From positions 1,302,001 to 1,366,000 of the forward strand of contig JAQQWL010000016.1 in the NCBI GenBank assembly GCA_038363925.1: a stretch of 64,000 nt of DNA, given 5' to 3'. Position 1 is the first letter of the stretch. Each line of letters starts with the position of its first letter. The DNA is from Apiospora phragmitis. Lineage: Eukaryota; Ascomycota; Sordariomycetes; Amphisphaeriales; Apiosporaceae. The notes beneath the pieces are model-generated. The model was not told where the DNA came from and ran no database searches. It was given only the letters and a program-made list of their open reading frames with translations. A program made the translations under genes and the position numbers. This document shows, one piece after another, positions 23,481 to 37,400 of this stretch.

Positions 23481-25929
23481 ATGGACTCTAATGACAACAT
23501 CAACGGCGACGGTTACGTGCCCAACAATGGAGGGCTTCGCTTGATTTCGGAACCACCACAACCAGCATGATCTTTTGCCTTCCATTCGAGAAAAACCAGT
23601 ACTTGCAACAAGGGAGAACAGTGCATGTTAACAAATGGCCTTGCGAAGCACCCGAAGAAGGCGCGAGTCGTCTGAAAGCCACAAGCGAGGTCCCCTCGGT
23701 CATACGCTATGGTCTGACTGATGGCTCTGTCAAGATTGGCTGGGAAGCCCTCGCCACCATCAAGACCCCCTTGTGGAAGAAGAATCCCAGCGTCCTCATT
23801 GATCGCTTCAAATTGCTACTGGACACCAGCGAGAGCACAGCTGGTCTCCGAGATGAGATCAGAAAGCGCATGGAGACTTTACAGACACCCAAGGAGAGGT
23901 CGATCTGATTGCCGACTTTCTGCAGCGCGTCTTCACCCATGCGCTTTATTTCATGCGAATCACCTACTTGTTGGATGAACGTGATGACATCGAGTTGGTC
24001 CTGACGTTGCCCACGGCCTGGTCTCCCATGGCTGTGCGAAAGATGTGCGCCGCCGTTGATAAGGCCTCGAAATTATCTAAGTTACCTATTGGAAAAACTC
24101 TACGAACTGTGTCAGAAACGGAAGCTGCCATGGCGTATGTGCGGAAGACAAGCCGAGACGTTGAATTCGAGGTCAGTTACGATCAGTATTCCCTCCTTTA
24201 CCACAAAGCCCATGCTTATATGTTTGGCAGACAGGCAATTGTGTTCTTATTGGGGATATCGGAGGTGGTACTACAGTAAGTGGAAATAACAATCCTGTCT
24301 ATTTGAAGCGGCCTTGAGAGGGAACTGACGGTACCTAGGATACCGTGCCATACCGTCTAGAAAGCTCCAGACTTGTTGAGCTAGCACCCAGCACAGGTAA
24401 TAAGACACCTGCTTCCGCTGACGCTTCCATGTTGACATGAGGATAGGGATCACATGTGGGTCAACGAATCTCGACCAAGGCTTCAAAACCCAATTGATAA
24501 AGGATATCAAGCACGACATTAAGCCTGGCCACAAGCTAAACGACGGTTCACTGCAAAACAAGATTGAACTTGCTACATTCGAGTGGGGAAAGATCACAAG
24601 AAAAACATCAAAAAGGATGAAGTGACCGATCGTTTAGTAACGTTCAAGTTTCGAGAGGCTCAAACCAAGGATCTTGACAAATTCGAAGAAGATGACGATG
24701 GTGACCTTGGGTACTACTGCATCAGAAAGTGAGCCACCTGACGAGCGTCTATCCGAAGAACTATATACCGGCTAACGTCTGACACAGAGACGAGATCGAA
24801 TCCATATTTAATGAAGCCTGTTGGCAAGTCTGGACTCTTCTCAAGAAGCAGTTAGACCAAGTCATCCAGCTGGGCCACAAGGTCAAGGTCAGCATCACAT
24901 TGGACTTTGTGAAACCCGTTGTTTCACTAATACTACGCAGATGATAGTCCTAGTCGGTGGATTCTCTGAGTCGCTTTATCTACGCCACTTCATTCACTAC
25001 GAGTGCGGTAGATCTTACGGCGTCGAGGTCATGTTTCCTCACAAATGGTAAGCAGACTTGGCAAGGGTTCTTTCGTTCACGAATCTAAACTGACTTGAAA
25101 ACAGCCAATGGGCAGTAGTAGAAGGAGCAATGATATGGGCCAACAATAAGCAGTATCAGGCGGACAGAATCAGCCGCTACAGTGTCGGTATCAAGAGGCA
25201 CATGCCGTACGAACCGATAAAACGACACCACAAAGGTGTAAAACCAGATATTGACGACTGGGGATGCAATTACGTAAAGAACTGTTTGGAATGGGTCATC
25301 AAAAGGGTCCGTTTAATCGGAAGCTGACTACCCCTCGGGCTACTGCTCATCACAGTTGCTAACATTCATCAGGGCTGCCTGATACCCGCCGACGGGCTCA
25401 CCAAGACATACGATCTCTACATCCCCGTTGAAGAGGATACTCCAAGAATCACCTTGAGTCAAGAGATATACATCTCAGAGACAGCTTGTGAGGATAACTA
25501 TCGCGATAGCAATCCAGTGAACGCCGGTAAGTGCGCTTGCTGAGCTCCCGAATCAGTCATTCATTGTTGACCTTTCCATGTCATCTGCAAAAACAACTAA
25601 CTAGAGATACAGATGCCGAATTGCTGGAAACAGTCGAGTTCTCAATCGACATGGAGCCAATACGACATCTGATGACGCTCACAAAACTACCCAAATCCAA
25701 CGCCAAACGACGCAAGACAAGGGACGGAAAGCGAACATCTGATTGCTACTACAAGATGAATTTCAAGCTTGAAATCACCATTAATGATCTGGGCCTGTCA
25801 TACAAGATCGAGTGCTTGGACTCCAGCAAGAAGGCGAAGACAGGCACTATGTCTGCGCCCTACATCTTTAAACCGGGCACTGTTCTTAGAAACAGCACTG
25901 GAGATGTGTTAGGAGCGGATGGCGGATGA
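23481..25929 (+). CDS. Hsp70-like ATPase (actin-like fold)
   Basis: Filamentous fungi carry many of these divergent Hsp70-fold ATPases, distinct from chaperone Hsp70. Visible nucleotide-site motifs are phosphate 1 (LDFGTTTTS, about 23540-23566), phosphate 2 (LIGDIGGGTT, ending 24275) and the adenosine motif (IVLVGGFSES, about 24944-24973). CGSTNLDQGF is also family-typical. Exons that fit are 23481-24171, 24231-24275, 24339-24396, 24447-24728, 24788-24887, 24941-25047, 25105-25306, 25373-25526 and 25613-25929. Three single-base losses must be restored: about 23540, C3 at 23888-23890, and G4/A3 near 24585. No substrate-binding domain with a chaperone-type EEVD tail is seen. Roles proposed for the family include stress and nonself responses. 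Its role here is unknown. Confidence 0.82.
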
Positions 25930-26286
25930 GGAGGAGGCTAAGGTTGCAGTAGCCAATGAATCTGGCTAGCAGATGAGATGTTTGGAAGTTATTGCTCTTG
26001 CTGGTTTACTCGATCTCAACCGGTGCTCTAGCCAGATACGTATGAAACGTTCCATACTAGACGACCTAGGCGGCAGCATGGAGATTGTCATATACGCTTG
26101 TTGCTCGTAATATACTGAGAAAGAGACCAGTGATGAATAACCGTGGTGGATTTACCGACCCGACGACTTTCGTGCCACTGAGGGAGTGGAAAATCACCGT
26201 GCCTAACCATCTCATACCCTCGCTGCCAGTAACCGCGTCGCTAGCATTCCTTACCACACCTTACCATCCTCTTCACCGCTCTCACA
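25930..26286. other. Short convergent intergenic
   Basis: This lies between the 3' ends of the Hsp70-like and DUF8021 genes. It has no features that I can support. Confidence 0.5.
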
Positions 26287-27215
26287 TCAATGCATCACAG
26301 TCAGAGTATGCACGTAACGGAGCTTGCCCCCTTCAACGCGGAACTCGTGGCTGTCGGGGTCCGCGCCAGCGAAGTCGAAGAAGACGTCGACGGCGCCCGT
26401 GACCTCGTCGACGACGTAGCGGCGGTTGGTCTGCTGGATGCCCGACGGCACGCCCACGTTGCAGCTCGGCTGGACGTAGGACCCGCCCTCGAGCCGCGCG
26501 CAGGGGCTGCCCAAGGCACCTGGACCGACTTGTCGCCGAAGAGGTCCAGGTAGGCGTCGGCGGCCGCCTGGAGCACCGCGCGCGTGTCTTGTTTTTCTGC
26601 AGGGATCTCGCCCCAGCTCTCCTGCGAGGCGTACCGCAGCGTCCCGGCCGCGTTGAAGAGCCAGTCGCCCGTGCTCGTCACGATGGTCTCGATCTTGCTG
26701 ATGGTCGGGGTTGTGCTGTTGGGCGACAGGCGGATCTGCGTCGCGACGACGTGCGGGTTCTTGGGGTCGGCGATGACTGTGCGGCCGGGGTTAGCTGCAT
26801 GTTCTTCTTCCTTCTCAATTGAACGGGGGGAGTGGGAGGGGGGTTTGTATTCGGAGAGGAATGGACAGGCCAACGAAAGAAAGCAACGAGAGATATAGAT
26901 CGAAGGAGCACACATACTTAGCTCCGTGTAGGTGGCACACTGCGTGGTGTCGTGTGTGCTGCGGTTATGGTCGATCTTGAAGGACTGCGAGATCAAGCCG
27001 CTGGCCAGGGTCGCCGTCTTGAAGTTCTGCGTGTAGACGGTGTTGGCGTCGACGCCCTTGAGCGTTCCCAGCTGCCCGGCTGCTTGAGCAGCGACGTACG
27101 AGTCTGAGATGGCTACCAGAGCGGAACGATCGCACGCGGCCGCCGCTGCAGTAGCGGGTCTTGCTGCGGCGACATTTGCGAGCGCTGAGACGACTGCGAA
27201 GAGTTGATTCTTCAT
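26287..27215 (-). CDS. Secreted DUF8021 family protein
   Basis: A signal peptide (MKNQLFAVVSALANVAAA) precedes a domain matching the fungal DUF8021 pattern: CDRSALVAISDSYVAAQAAG, FKIDHNRS, TYTEL, VATQIRLS, DWLFNAAGTLRYAS, DTRAVLQAAADAYLD, CARLEGG, GVPSGI, RRYVVDE, then PDSHEFRVEGGKLRYVHTL at the C-terminus. Exon 1 is 27215-26918 and exon 2 is 26776-26287, with a 141-bp intron (GTATGT..CACAG). The earlier TTG at 27221 is not needed. One base is missing at 26510-26512 (coding-strand VPW-GSPCARLEGG), after which the frame runs to the stop. The family is frequent in fungal secretomes. The biochemical role is undefined to my knowledge. Confidence 0.8.
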
Positions 27216-28048
27216 GGTCAAGTATCTTCGAATGGCAATTAGATACCTAGTGTGAGGCAGCTAGCGGTATGTCAAAAGATCCATCAGTGGAAGAGGGCGA
27301 TGGACGGAGAGAGGAGCATGTCTGGGTATTAAAGGTAGGCAAGAGATTGATATGCCGTAATTTCGTGACGTTAGATTGTTCCCTCAATTATTATTCTCCA
27401 ACGCGGAGGCAATATAACCGGTATTGATACTATAAAGTCCCGGCAGTACTAAAAGCTCCATGGTTACGATACGATCGCCGGCTAATATGGAACGTGGCTC
27501 GGTACCAGAACACTTGTCGACGCTCAGTTCACGGCAATCTGCTCTCAATCTTGACCAGAGGAGACGGAGGATATCAGAGACTCCGTATTTGGCCATGTAC
27601 ATCGATTGATTGACCTGAATGAGCTGATTCTAGGAGCGGGAATACCGGCTGCTGTTCTTGCTAAGGATTGTGACTGGCGAAAGGAGTCAACAGCTGTGTA
27701 CTCTTCGTCAAGCTTTCTTTGCTGCCAATTGCAATTACGAGGAAGGGCGTACCAGAGAAAACATGACACCTTGACTCGGCGTTTCCGATCAGTAGACGTA
27801 AGTAGTCATTCGTGAATCAGGTTCAACAGTCGTGCAGGGCGGATACCACAATTCTCAAGTAGAATATTTGCAGCGCGATGATGTACGAACACAAGGATGG
27901 ATGCACTCAGGCCATGAGAAGAGCACTCCGGGGTACCTGCAATGATTGATATTTGGGAATGCCCCTATTGACATTAAGCTCAAGTGATGGCAAACTAATC
28001 CCACATTTCTCTATCTCTCGAGACTTGCGAGCTGGAAGTCGGTGTGCA
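27216..28048. other. Intergenic
   Basis: This lies between APC1 (3' end) and the DUF8021 start. Short frames at 27384-27602 and 27606-27815 show no protein features. The right part probably includes the APC1 3' UTR. Confidence 0.45.
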
Positions 28049-31000
28049 CTATTCGCCACCTTCCCTGCCGGCAAGCCATATCATACCCTTGAGACTTTCC
28101 ACGACGCTGTCTCTGAGCCAGCTCTCACCAAGCCATTCATGATTGTTTTCGCCCATCTTTGTGTGAGCCCCTTGTACTAGACTATTTTTGTCTGCCTGCG
28201 CTTTCCGCGCTCTGCCATCTACCCATTCGAACAAGCCCCTCAGGGCGAGCAGGTCATCTCGATGGCCATTTCGAACAGCCTCTTCCAGCATGAGCCTTGC
28301 GTCGACCACACTTCCGTTGCTAAGTCCGACATCCGGACCGCCAACTCCGGTATCTAGTACAATGCCGCGCTCGGCGTGGGTGAGTCGCCTCAGATTCCCC
28401 ACAGCAGTGAACAGCCACTCGAGGGGTTGGCTGGTCTCTTCGACCTGAGAATCTCCCGGCGGCTGGCGACCTAATGCCAGCATGGTGGCTGAGAATGGAC
28501 TACCCCCGGCAGGCCGGCGCCTAAGGTGCAGGTCCTGGTTCAGTGCAAACCTGTCGCGAAGATCCTTCCCTTGACTACCAGTGAAATCAAGGTCCATGTT
28601 CCAATACTCAGGACTCGTCGTGCTCACGCTGGCAACGTCGTCGAGCGGGGGTAATAGGCAAGGTGTGGTTCGTGCCTCCTCCGGGCGGCCATCCTTGAAC
28701 CTGATACGGATCGGAACGCCGACAGGGGTATCAGTGGCTACATCCTTGGTAACAAGACAGCGGGGATCTGTCGCCAGGACCCAGAAATGGCGGAAAGCCT
28801 GCAAATGACTCTTGTTGTCTTGCACTTGGTCTGGGAAGACAGGGTAGAAGGCGACTAGTAGGGACGCAATCGCAAGGTTGGAGGTGCTAAAAGTTTGAGT
28901 ACCACAGCCTAATGAAAGCACACCCATGGCCATGTGGATGGCCATGTGCGAACCAAAGGTTGTTTCCGAGTCGTTCCGACCGTGAAGGGACCGTAGAATA
29001 CGAAGAACCTTGACGTCACAAGTACCAGCCATGACGGCCGCGGTTGATAGTGCAACGACATCGAGACACATGCGCCCAGTCACTTGGACAGCGCGATCGT
29101 CAAAGTTGGCCTTGTGCGGTGTAGAGCGGCATAGGCCGTAGTAACGATATAGGTAGTTCAGTAAGAGATCACGCACAACCGGGTCTCCTGAGCCGGCATA
29201 CCGGAGGCCGATTGCAAAACATAGCCCGGCTAGGATTGTAAGGAACGGGAGATGTAGAGTTCAGAGGGCCACGCCCTGGGCCGTTGAAAGGTTGGGTCGG
29301 GGGGCTAACCCTTGACTGATAACGCCCCGGTAGATTCTTCCGGATCCAATCGTGGCTTGGCTTGATTTCAGACCATAGTATCAAATGTTTTGCCAAGGTT
29401 CGTAAGAGAAGAAGGTCTGGTCGTATGTAGTCAAATTGCAACATGGCGTCAGGCACGTCGATCTTGCGAGCAACGATGTGATCCTCCGACTTCATGTAGA
29501 TCAAGGTTATTGCGATAATAGCAGCTGCGCTCGACCGGTCAAGGATGTGGACCAGCTCGACCTTTTTCGACGTGGATGCTAGCATAAGGAGCTGCTCCGT
29601 GATGCGCATGTCGTGTAGCCCTTTGAGATCACTGCCTTTGCCAAGGTTGATGAACCCAAGGGGCGAAACCGGCGGCTAGACGGTAGCACTCACTGCGTAG
29701 AGGCTCTTCTTCGTCGCCGGTCTCTATATGTGATATTTCCGACATCATGATCTCACTCATGCGGCGATGCTGGCTATTGCAATAGAGCAGTCCGATGCCC
29801 ATGATGCCAGTAGTCTGGGTTAATGGAGATAAGTTCAGCTCGGCAGCCCCACGTGGCAACATCCGAGTAACATGTACGGATAGCAGGCGGGTGATGAGGG
29901 AGTCCATCGTTCCGATGTACGAGGCGGCGAGTCCGAGTAGCAAACCAATCGATGTCATGGTATGCTTAGGGGTAAGGTATTTGAAGGCAACCCATTTGGC
30001 CACGCCTTTGAGATGACCATTGAGACCCAGAGCTAGCAGGAATCCTGCGTGGCGGTTGTTCAAATCGTTACCCGGCTTATTATACAGGATCCAAGACGTG
30101 TCGATCCCTTTGGCTTGCCGTGAGATGGAAAGTCCACCGGCAACACCCGAGTGGAAAAAGGCCCAGGCAATCTTTCTCCTCTGTGAATAGAGTCTTGTCG
30201 ACCCCGACGGTCTGATTTGTCGGCGAGACAGTACAGTTGAGCACAAACCCATTGATGTGGAATTTCTGAGTCAGCAAAGGAAAACGTAGACCGTAGTTCA
30301 TCAGCCCCGGCCAGCTGGGATTGACAATGTGTTGGTCGCAAGCCTTGTGACAAGCTCCTTCTGCTGCTCCAGATAGAACGCATCTGACCACCCGGACTGG
30401 GGGTCAAGGCGAATCGCCCTAGGCTTGGTTGTCGTGAGCATAATCCTGGTCTCGTCTAATCTGCGATCCTCTTTGAATATTGCCCGAATGACGGCTTGTT
30501 TGTCGCTTTCAGCAACATCGTCTGTCGGTGCGTCATTGAAGTCCATGACGTTCTGACATAGAGAGCTAAAGTCCCAGGATGCGAGGTGCGACGAGGCCAT
30601 AAGATTAGCAGAGTTCAAACGCTGTTGGTTTGTGATTGTGAGCACCGAGCCGACGTCGCTACGATCCACAAGAGCCAGTAGCTCCTTCGACCAACCCGGC
30701 GGTGGACGTGCTTGGCACTGTGCAATGGCATCTTGGAGAGGAACGAGAACCGCCTCCGGCAGTGACTCTAGGAAAGTATGGGTGATACCGCTGTCGTGCA
30801 TGGCTTCGACAAACCGCATTGGTGAGTCACCTTTCAACTTGAGATGATGGAAGAGTCGGTCGAACATCTTGATACGTGGCAAGACATCTATTGACATGTT
30901 TGAAGTCATGGCCGGCAAAGTCTGGTCGAGGGACGAGTCTTTCATCAGGTTGCCTTGAATCCAGTTAAAGATGCTCCAGATCGGTGGTTCGGGTGGGAGA

Positions 31001-33914
31001 ATGGCAACTTCTGTATTGTCTTTGGAGTTGCCCGAGAAGTCCAAAGGCATCTCAAGCTCGTAGATATTGACCCATTGGGGCCACTTGAGCCACTTCGCGA
31101 TTTGGAGTATGATTGCCCGGAGATCATTGGGACCAGGGGACACAGTCGTTGGGGTGGTAATGTCTAGCTTCTGCTCTTCCAGTAACATATGAAGTGCGAC
31201 TATAGCGTTCTGTGCCTGCTTTGACCTGTTTGAATCACTGGACCCCGGAGCAGTTGCGAGATAACCGCCTGGCCCATAAGCAGCCTGGCCAAGATCGGTG
31301 GCTATAAATGACCGAGCATGCTTCAAATGATAGAAGAAAAAGGCCATTTCTTGCTCTCTTCCTTGGCTAGGTTTGAACAGGGTCATACTTGCATCGTCTC
31401 TCTCCAAGACCCAATTCCAGGCTGTGTGTTCCATCCAGTGCGGGTGTGTTGCGAAATTGGGTGCTTCGAAAGTATTCATGGCATCCCAGTCGCTCAAGTC
31501 TACATGAACTCCACTGCTTGATCTCAGATGGCCTCGAGTGCGGCGGCGACTAGGCGGCGGCGCAGTGAATGACTCAGGAAACTCAGTTATACCCAGTGCG
31601 AGGAAAAGGGTAGTAAGCAGTATAACGAAAGCCGACCACTCAATATCGGTTGTATCTACACCCTCATACTGCATCCATTTCAGAACTTGCCACCAGCCTG
31701 GCAGCAGTTTGTCGCCGTCGTCTGGGCCTAGGCCTATGCGAAGAATATCCAAAGCCTTGGCAACCTGTGGATTTGTAGGTCGTAACTGAATGCGAATTTG
31801 GTGAAGCTGTTGATTTTCGCCCTCGACGATGTCCACGAGCCCGTTCAACTTAGAATGGCGAAAAGCCGCAATTTCTCCAACCGGAGGCACTATCGACCTC
31901 CTCAAACCGACATCCCGTTTGGCTTCACTTCCACGATACCCAAGACTGCGAATGTTCGCAAGGGACAGTTTTGGCGGTAGCTCTAGCGGGGTGAACTGCC
32001 TCCCAGGTGCCTCGAGGCTAAGGATACGCTGGCCATTGCCGGCATCAGACAATACCAATATCATGGCAGTGGGACCGTCGACTATCTTGCACGAATCGAT
32101 GACATTTTGAGCCTTCTGGGAATACAAGAAGTTGATGTCAATTGCCTTCGGTTTGCGGGTGCTTTTGGGTTCCATGTGGACTTGGACATTAAAAGTGAGC
32201 AACTGCAGGCGTTTTTCCATCGAGTCTTGTATTCCGATCAGGACCTGGCGTCGCTGGCGATCATCTGCGCAATGCCATGGCCCAGACATACAAAACAAAT
32301 TGCACTGGGTTCTCGCCGGTTGCTTCGAAAGAGAGTATCGAACATTTGAGTTCTCGACGGGAACGGAATGAATTTTCTGAAGTCGCATTTCTTGGGCCAG
32401 GCCATCAAAGTCATGGTCATCAAGACCCATGTTGTGGAAGCCTTCAAAGTCCCCACCGGATCGCAGTCCCTCTAGCAGATCATCAACAGGCGCTTCTAAA
32501 AAGCTGCCCATTGTGCTCTGGGCGACCGTGCCGCCAAAACTGACGCTGGGAAAGACTCCACTGGTTCGGGGAGCTCTGTGGCTTCCGTGTGATGTTTCTC
32601 TCCGAGCCCCTGTAGCATTTGCAACCTGAGCTTGTTCGCCAAATGCAGTCCTGTCTGCGAGGCCGACAGATCTGCTCTAGCAAGCATGGAGCTCACTCGA
32701 CGAGAAGCACGACGTCCAATGCCAGACTCCTTGTCCAGCCCAAGAGAGGATTCAAATTTCTCGATGGCTCGATCTGTCCGGTCTTGCTTCTCACTCTTCC
32801 GAGTCCTTTTACGAGGAAGCGGAGCACCAAAGCTTTCATTGAAGCTTGTCTGGATGGGCGACGTGACACCGCTTGGGTGACCTGGCTGCATGGAGCTCCT
32901 TCGACGGTCTTTTGCCTTCTTGGGAGTTTTGGAAGCCCAAAAGGGATCTTCGTTGTGGATGTAGGTAAACCGCCAGACACTGTACATGCTCGTCTCCCTG
33001 TTGATAGTGACTGCAAGAACTAACTGATCTGAGTCGTGCGACCCACGCCCAGTGTTGGGCAGTTGGATTTCCTCAAGGTGAAGTATCTCCTCGGCCTTGT
33101 CTAAGAAATCAGGAGATCTGCTAGAACTCCTGCGACCTTTATGCTTGGCGGAGCGATCTGGTTGTGTGACAATCAGGCCGAGCTCGAGGAGAGGGTCGAC
33201 TAAGGCCACGAGCCTGGGCCAATGAGAGTCGTTCATCTCGGATGGCAACTCCCACATGCTATCTATCGTCGTGCTACTTAGTCGCAATGGCAAGGCCTTT
33301 GGCCTACCGAGGGTTTGGGTAGTAAATGTTGTTTGAGCTGATGATGTCAGGGAGACAGGCGAAGATTGGGGTGAGAGAAAGGAGTTGGGAGGCACACGTG
33401 GGAAAGTGACACTGGCGGCGATTCCGACCTCATTGCGCTGCTTCCTTTGTATGATGATACCTTGAGGGGCGGCACAGGCAGACTCGACCTCGAAAGGCAT
33501 ATGGACGACATGGCTTGTCCCATCCAGAAAATAGATGTGTGCCTGGGTTTTTAGAAACACCACCAGGGCCTTCGAAAGGGGTCGGCCATCGATGCTCAGT
33601 CTCTGTCTTGGGCCATGGCGATGATCTTGCTTCGGTGACTCTTCCGATGTAGGAAAGTAGGTCAACAGTGCTTGCGTCACGGGCTCCTTGTCCAGCTTGA
33701 ATCCAAAGCATTTGCGAAATATGTTTCCCCTCGACCAGACAACAGCCTCTTGGGTGACCAGCAGCTCATCTTCTCCCACATCGTCGCCATCATTGTTCAC
33801 AGTGATCTCCCAGCTGTAGTCGGAAGCCGTTGGGTTTTCTGGAAGGAGCTGTTCTTGAATGGCATAGCGAAGGGCGGTCGGCTCGTGCAGCCCGAGGGAC
33901 GTCACCGAAGCCAT
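28049..33914 (-). CDS. apc1: Anaphase-promoting complex subunit 1 (BimE)
   Basis: APC1 is the large scaffold of the APC/C ubiquitin ligase that drives anaphase and mitotic exit. The span (about 1,955 codons, no intron seen) fits BimE proteins. The start is MASVTSLGLHEPTAL at 33914. Conserved parts include GGDFEGFHNMGL.DHDFD, the proteasome/cyclosome repeats (GLMNYGLRFPLLTQKF, FFHSGVAGGLSISRQAKGI, TSWILYNKPGNDLNNRHAGF, LAAGFALGFINLGKGSDLKG) and GCGTQTFSTSNLAIASLLVA with HLQAFRHFWVLATDPRCLV near the end. At least five one-base changes are needed: near 32548 (-1), 30305-30308 (-1), 30173-30175 (+1), 29660-29663 (+1) and 29325-29328 (+1). One or two more lie at 29240-29275, where TGA interrupts. 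Because the gene is essential, I take these as consensus errors. It is divergent from VPS41. Confidence 0.9.
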
Positions 33915-34429
33915 GTCGATGTTTGGAGCTGCTCCATGGAGACAGGCCAAGATTCAAGCTGTCGAGGTCGTGAAAGTCAAACTTGTCGTTCAAATTCGTA
34001 GCATCGTCAATTGTTCTCGTAAAGTTCGGCAGTTTCGTCACCGTCGTAGCTTCAGCGTAGCTTCAGCTTTCGCTCTCCTACTCCAAGTAACGCGACTTTG
34101 CGCTGAAGACGCGATTGCTAAGGTTTATGGAGGGGCACTTAGCTCTGGGACAAGATCTACCAGCACTGTGTAAGGGACTGTGCACACCGCCTATTCGGGG
34201 TGGCAGAGGCGGCTCTAGTGTACGGATACAGGCTAGTTCATACTGTGCGAGCTACACACGGTCACTGACGTAGCCTCGGGTCACCGCATAGCATAGCTTA
34301 ACAGCTACCTAGCTAGCTACCTGTAGCTTCACAAACAAGGCCCAACCACTACACCATTCACTTGCCAACGAAATACCCGTGCTTACGAGTTGTCTCTACC
34401 ATGCCAATACATAGGCCAAGCTGCCTATC
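33915..34429. promoter_or_regulatory. Bidirectional promoter region APC1/VPS41
   Basis: About 515 bp separate the divergent starts of APC1 and VPS41, so both core promoters must be here. A run of overlapping CTAGCTAGC-like units at about 34300-34325 is visible. I cannot name a transcription factor site with confidence. Confidence 0.5.
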
Positions 34430-37400
34430 ATGACAGACGAATCGCCCAAGGCGGGCAAAAGCAAAAGGATCAATTACCAAAGTGATGATTCCGACTCCGG
34501 CCCCGAACTTGCGAAGATCGATCCTAGACCGGTAGAGGAGGAGGACGACGACGACGACGATGCGCCCATGACCGAATCCGACCGCCACCAAATCCCTGGC
34601 GATCATGGCGCCGACAAACCTGTTGCTGATGTCAGCGAAGATGATGAGGACGGCGAGGATGTGGCAGAGTATGATGAGGACGGCGAGGAAGTCGAGGAAG
34701 AGTCCGACGACGACGAAGAAGACGAGGAGCCTAAGCTGAAATATGCTCGGCTCACACAGCACCTGAATGCCGTCTATAGGAATGGCGACATGACCAGTGC
34801 ATTTCTTGTCGCTGGAGACAAGATGCTCATTGGCACGCATAATGGCAATATGGTAAGGAACAAGGCTCTTGTAACTTAGGCGCCGTCGCACTAACTCTTC
34901 GTAAGAAATGTAGTACAACTCCCGATGTTCCAATCGATTCGCGTATACCATGCACACGAGTCATCCGTAACAGGCGTATCGATATCACCATTCCCGCCGC
35001 CGTTACCCCCGACGACACTGAAGTCAGAGGTTGCCAGTCGAGCTGTTTCGCAAGCCACAGCCGGTCGTCGTGCGCCATCACAGCATTCGGAGCGGGCCAC
35101 TACTTCAGGTGGTTCTCAGCGAAGGCCACGAGACTCTGTGCAACAGCTGCCGAATATACCTTCGAACAATATCTTCATTGCAACGTCCTCTATGGATGGC
35201 AATGTGTGTGTCCAGTCCCTGATCGACATGACTGATGTTTCACTCCGGAACTTCGCCCGACCAGTTCAAGCGGTAGCGCTTTCGCCAGACTACAAAAACG
35301 ACAGGACTTATGTTTCAGGAGGAAAAGCCGGGAGTCTTGTTCTGACTATGAATCCGCCTCGGGCCCGCAGCAAATCCACGACTGTAGGTACTGCTGCGGC
35401 GACGGCTTCGGGCTGGCTTGGTAGTGTGGGCTTAGGAACCAACACTGGCAAAGACACTGTCCTACATTCCGGAGAAGGAACAATCAGCAATATCAAGTGG
35501 TCTCTGTCAGGAAAGTACTTGGCTTGGCTAAATGAGCATGGTATTAAAATCATGCGGACGAAGATGCATCTAGACAGCGCAGATTCAGAGGATGCCTGGA
35601 AGCGCGTTGGTCATGTTGACCGCCCACAGACTGACGAATGGGAAGAGATGGCTGGTGTGTGGAAGGGGCGTGCTGAGTGGATAGACGAGCAGGCCGTGGA
35701 AAATGACGAAGATGGCAAGGAGCCAGAGTCCCCTACTGCCTCGTCGGCAGCCGCAAACAAGCTGAAGCAGACAGCTTCGAAGGCGAGTAAGAATATCGAA
35801 CGACTGTTGGTTGGATGGGGTGGTACAATTTGGATCATTCATATTCATCCTGGCCGGATGGGAATCGGCAAATATGCCGGCGAAAGATCAGTTGGCCATG
35901 CAGAAATTGCGAAGAAGTAAGTAAACTCAATTGTGGACGCGAGTGCTGCTAACCATCCCTAGGTTGCGTATGGATTGTATTATCTCCGGTCTTTTCCTTA
36001 TACACTCCAACTCAACTACTCGTCTTGGCGTATTGCAAGCCAGACCAAGACGAGGAGGAAGACGACGTCAAGAAACACGTCAAAGGCCACCAGGCGAACC
36101 TATCGACTGCATCTGGCGGTAGCGAGCCCTCCGGAGGCAGACGACGACGTCAGAATGCGTTGGCACCAGAATTGAGGTTGATTGATCTACAGTCACAAGC
36201 TGAAGTAGACAAAGACAGTCTGACCGTCAGTCAATTTGGGTCTTTATCGTCCAATGACTACCACTTGGGCGTTCTGCCAGCCGGGAACGCGGCGTCTGTG
36301 GTAGCATCGCGTGGTGTGCTGGATGCGATGGCGGGCTTTGGGTCTGAAATGTGGAATGCGGCCATCAACCCAAGATCACTTTTCAGTTCAGGTGCCAGTA
36401 TCCGGAGCAACCCCAGTAATGATAACGCTTCGGGCACACAAGCCGCCAGTACTATCGGCAGTGGTCGTGCGCGCACCATGCCGCAGACTGTGCATCCGAA
36501 TCTCGTGAAGCCCGGTGCCAAGATCTTCATACACAGCCCCTTTGACTGTATTCTGGCGACTAAGCGAGATCTTGGTGATCACTTGGAATGGCTACTTCAA
36601 CAGCAAAGGTATGAAGATGCCTGGTCTCTATTGGATGACCACCCCGAGATCATGGTTACTTCTCCAGAGGCGGCACCGGAATTTAGCCTCCCTACACCTG
36701 AAAGGAAATCCACAAGTGATGACTTCTTCGAGGAGACATCATCTGTGATAGAGTCGCAGTTTCGAGCGCAGAATTCATCAGCAGAAAAGGAGAAACGACG
36801 GATAGGGGAGTTATGGCTACAGGAGATCGTTGAAGCTCGCGATTGGACTCAAGCAGGCAAGGTCGCCGCCAAAGTTTTGAGCACAGCAGACGGCTGGGAG
36901 AAATGGATCTTCAATTTCGCAGGCGCTAAGAAGTTTGATGAAATCGTCAACTTCATCCCTTCGGAGCCAATGCGACCGCCAATACCGGGTACCGCTTATG
37001 AGATTATCCTTGGGCATTATATTCAGAACGATAAGCCTCACTTTAAAGAACTGTTGGATCGGTGGAACCCTGACCTTTTCGATATCCCAACCATTGCGAC
37101 TGCCCTGGAGAATCAGCTGCGATATCGAGACGTCAGAGAGGACAGTGTCGAGGATGGCGAAAAGGGCAGGGACTGGCGAATTGTCATGGAGTCTTTGGCG
37201 CACCTCCAAGAGTTGAACGGACGACACAGGGAAGCACTACGGCACTACATCAAGCTTCAGGATGCGGACTCGGTCATGCGGTTGATAAGAGACAATCACT
37301 TAGCCGATGCCGTCACGGACGATGTGCCCAGCTTCATTGCGCTTAGGGTACCAGAATCTCAGCTTTCGCAGATGACACTATCCGAAATCGATGAAGCAAC

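Noticed and set aside
29240..33000. Splitting APC1 into several genes or adding introns to join the frames
   Set aside because: The frame changes occur at single bases with continuous homology on both sides. There is no room for introns of at least 45 bp.
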